Positions 63,406 through 64,000 of a DNA stretch of 64,000 bases are shown in pieces. Numbering within the stretch: the stretch's first letter is position 1; every line of letters begins with the position of its first letter. Under the pieces are notes generated by a model. That model saw only the letters and a program-made list of their open reading frames with translations, made no database searches and was not told the DNA's origin. The DNA comes from Oxyruncus cristatus (Eukaryota; Chordata; Aves; Passeriformes; Cotingidae), in contig VXAY01002362.1 of the NCBI GenBank assembly GCA_013399855.1, forward strand, positions 385,051-449,050. Direction: 5' to 3'. The translations under genes were made by a program, and so were the position numbers.

Positions 63406-64000
63406 CTAAAATAAAAATTGAGAACAAGTCTTAATCAAAATGGCATTTATATTTGGAGTTCTCACCATTCTTTTCTCCCAATGCCTCCAGCTGCACTTCT
63501 GTCAGCAGACATTTAGACCAAAAATATGAAAGGAGATCCTATGTCAACTTTTTAATCACACAAATTTCCACATAAAGAAAACTTTATATTGCCGAACAGC
63601 ACAAAATTCTACTGTCTGGCCAAGAATATGGCACCAGTTCTAGTAGCACAGGAAGCATTAATTTAGAAAATATCTACATGATTTTATTTATATCTAAGTT
63701 TGGAGTTTTTCCATAGTTTCTGTAAATGTTAAATCATGTATAGTTTAAGTTTTTGTTAAATGTTAGCTAGTTATAAAAACACACCAGGCATTCTAATGCC
63801 TGGGTTCTTCCAGTCAGTGCCATGGAGNTTTTTATAAATTTTATATGGCACTGACTGGAAGACTGTTCTTCCAGTCAGTGCCATGGAGTTTTCCTATGTT
63901 CCTCCCTGGAAAAAAAAAAATTCCAAATCCACAAAAAAAGCCCCACATAATTCATCAGGCACAGGCCTGCTCAAGGAGACTTTACTGAGAAAGGGCAGCA
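63406..64000 (-). other. ATPSCKMT: ATPSCKMT upstream intron, partial
   Basis: This is A+T-rich sequence upstream of the acceptor of the 17-codon exon, running off the window edge. No exon is visible. It contains a 9-bp-arm hairpin (CCAGGCATT/AATGCCTGG, 63783-63803) and, next to it, a direct/inverted repeat cluster around an ambiguous base at 63828. Confidence 0.75.
63804..63888. repeat. Direct and inverted repeat cluster around an ambiguous base
   Basis: A 24-bp segment (63804-63827) is repeated exactly at 63865-63888. Between them, 63846-63861 is the exact inverted copy of 63807-63822 (16 bp). The single N of the window is at 63828, at the edge of the first copy. The pattern can fold back. 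It is either a small local rearrangement or an assembly/gap-closing artefact. Confidence 0.85.

Noticed and set aside
1..64000. CRISPR arrays, bacterial operons or prophage
   Set aside because: No regularly spaced repeats and no prokaryotic gene density. The content is vertebrate.

Overview
The window is vertebrate nuclear DNA, and almost certainly from a bird, probably a neoavian. It is A+T-rich and nearly gene-free. It carries several CR1 LINE copies with the typical avian 3' end (repeats of the ATTCTATGATTCTATGA type), plus solo LTRs of types common in bird genomes. There are no operons, no ribosome binding sites and no bacterial gene structure. Nearly all open frames over 60 codons are chance frames or decayed retroelement frames.

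The one host gene is at the right-hand end on the minus strand. It is the 3' part of ATPSCKMT (FAM173B), the mitochondrial ATP synthase c-subunit lysine N-methyltransferase. Two coding exons are visible: an internal 51-nt exon (63355-63405) and the terminal coding exon (58022-58219). Both have proper splice sites and join in frame. The rest of the gene lies to the right of the window. The intron between the exons holds two CR1 copies in opposite orientation and a perfect-consensus CTCF motif. A solo ERV LTR with a near-perfect 5-bp target duplication sits only about 185 bp past the stop codon. On the gene's strand it offers the first AATAAA signals after the stop.

Positions 1 to about 57,270 look intergenic. 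From human gene order this would be the SEMA5A-side flank of ATPSCKMT, which is an inference. This part contains CR1 copies (13.4-15.1, 15.2, 16.5-17.6, 38.2-38.9 and 53.3 kb), ERV LTR-type sequence (8.4-9.0, 26.0-26.9 and 44.8-45.4 kb), an unassigned G+C-rich repeat-like block (10.9-11.3 kb) and a short CpG-rich block with two stem-loops (16.35-16.44 kb).

The most interesting object is a 920-bp insertion at 40085-41004, flanked by a perfect 11-bp target-site duplication. Its right part is the uninterrupted C-terminal part of a non-LTR reverse transcriptase that is clearly not CR1. Its left part is 53 nt of tRNA-Pro(AGG) in inverted orientation. The 3' end of the tRNA abuts the left target duplication, and the tRNA is cut off at the internal junction. 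This arrangement looks like twin-primed (double) target-primed reverse transcription of two different RNAs. The last 200 bases contain an ambiguous base (N) inside a direct-plus-inverted repeat that may be an assembly artefact.
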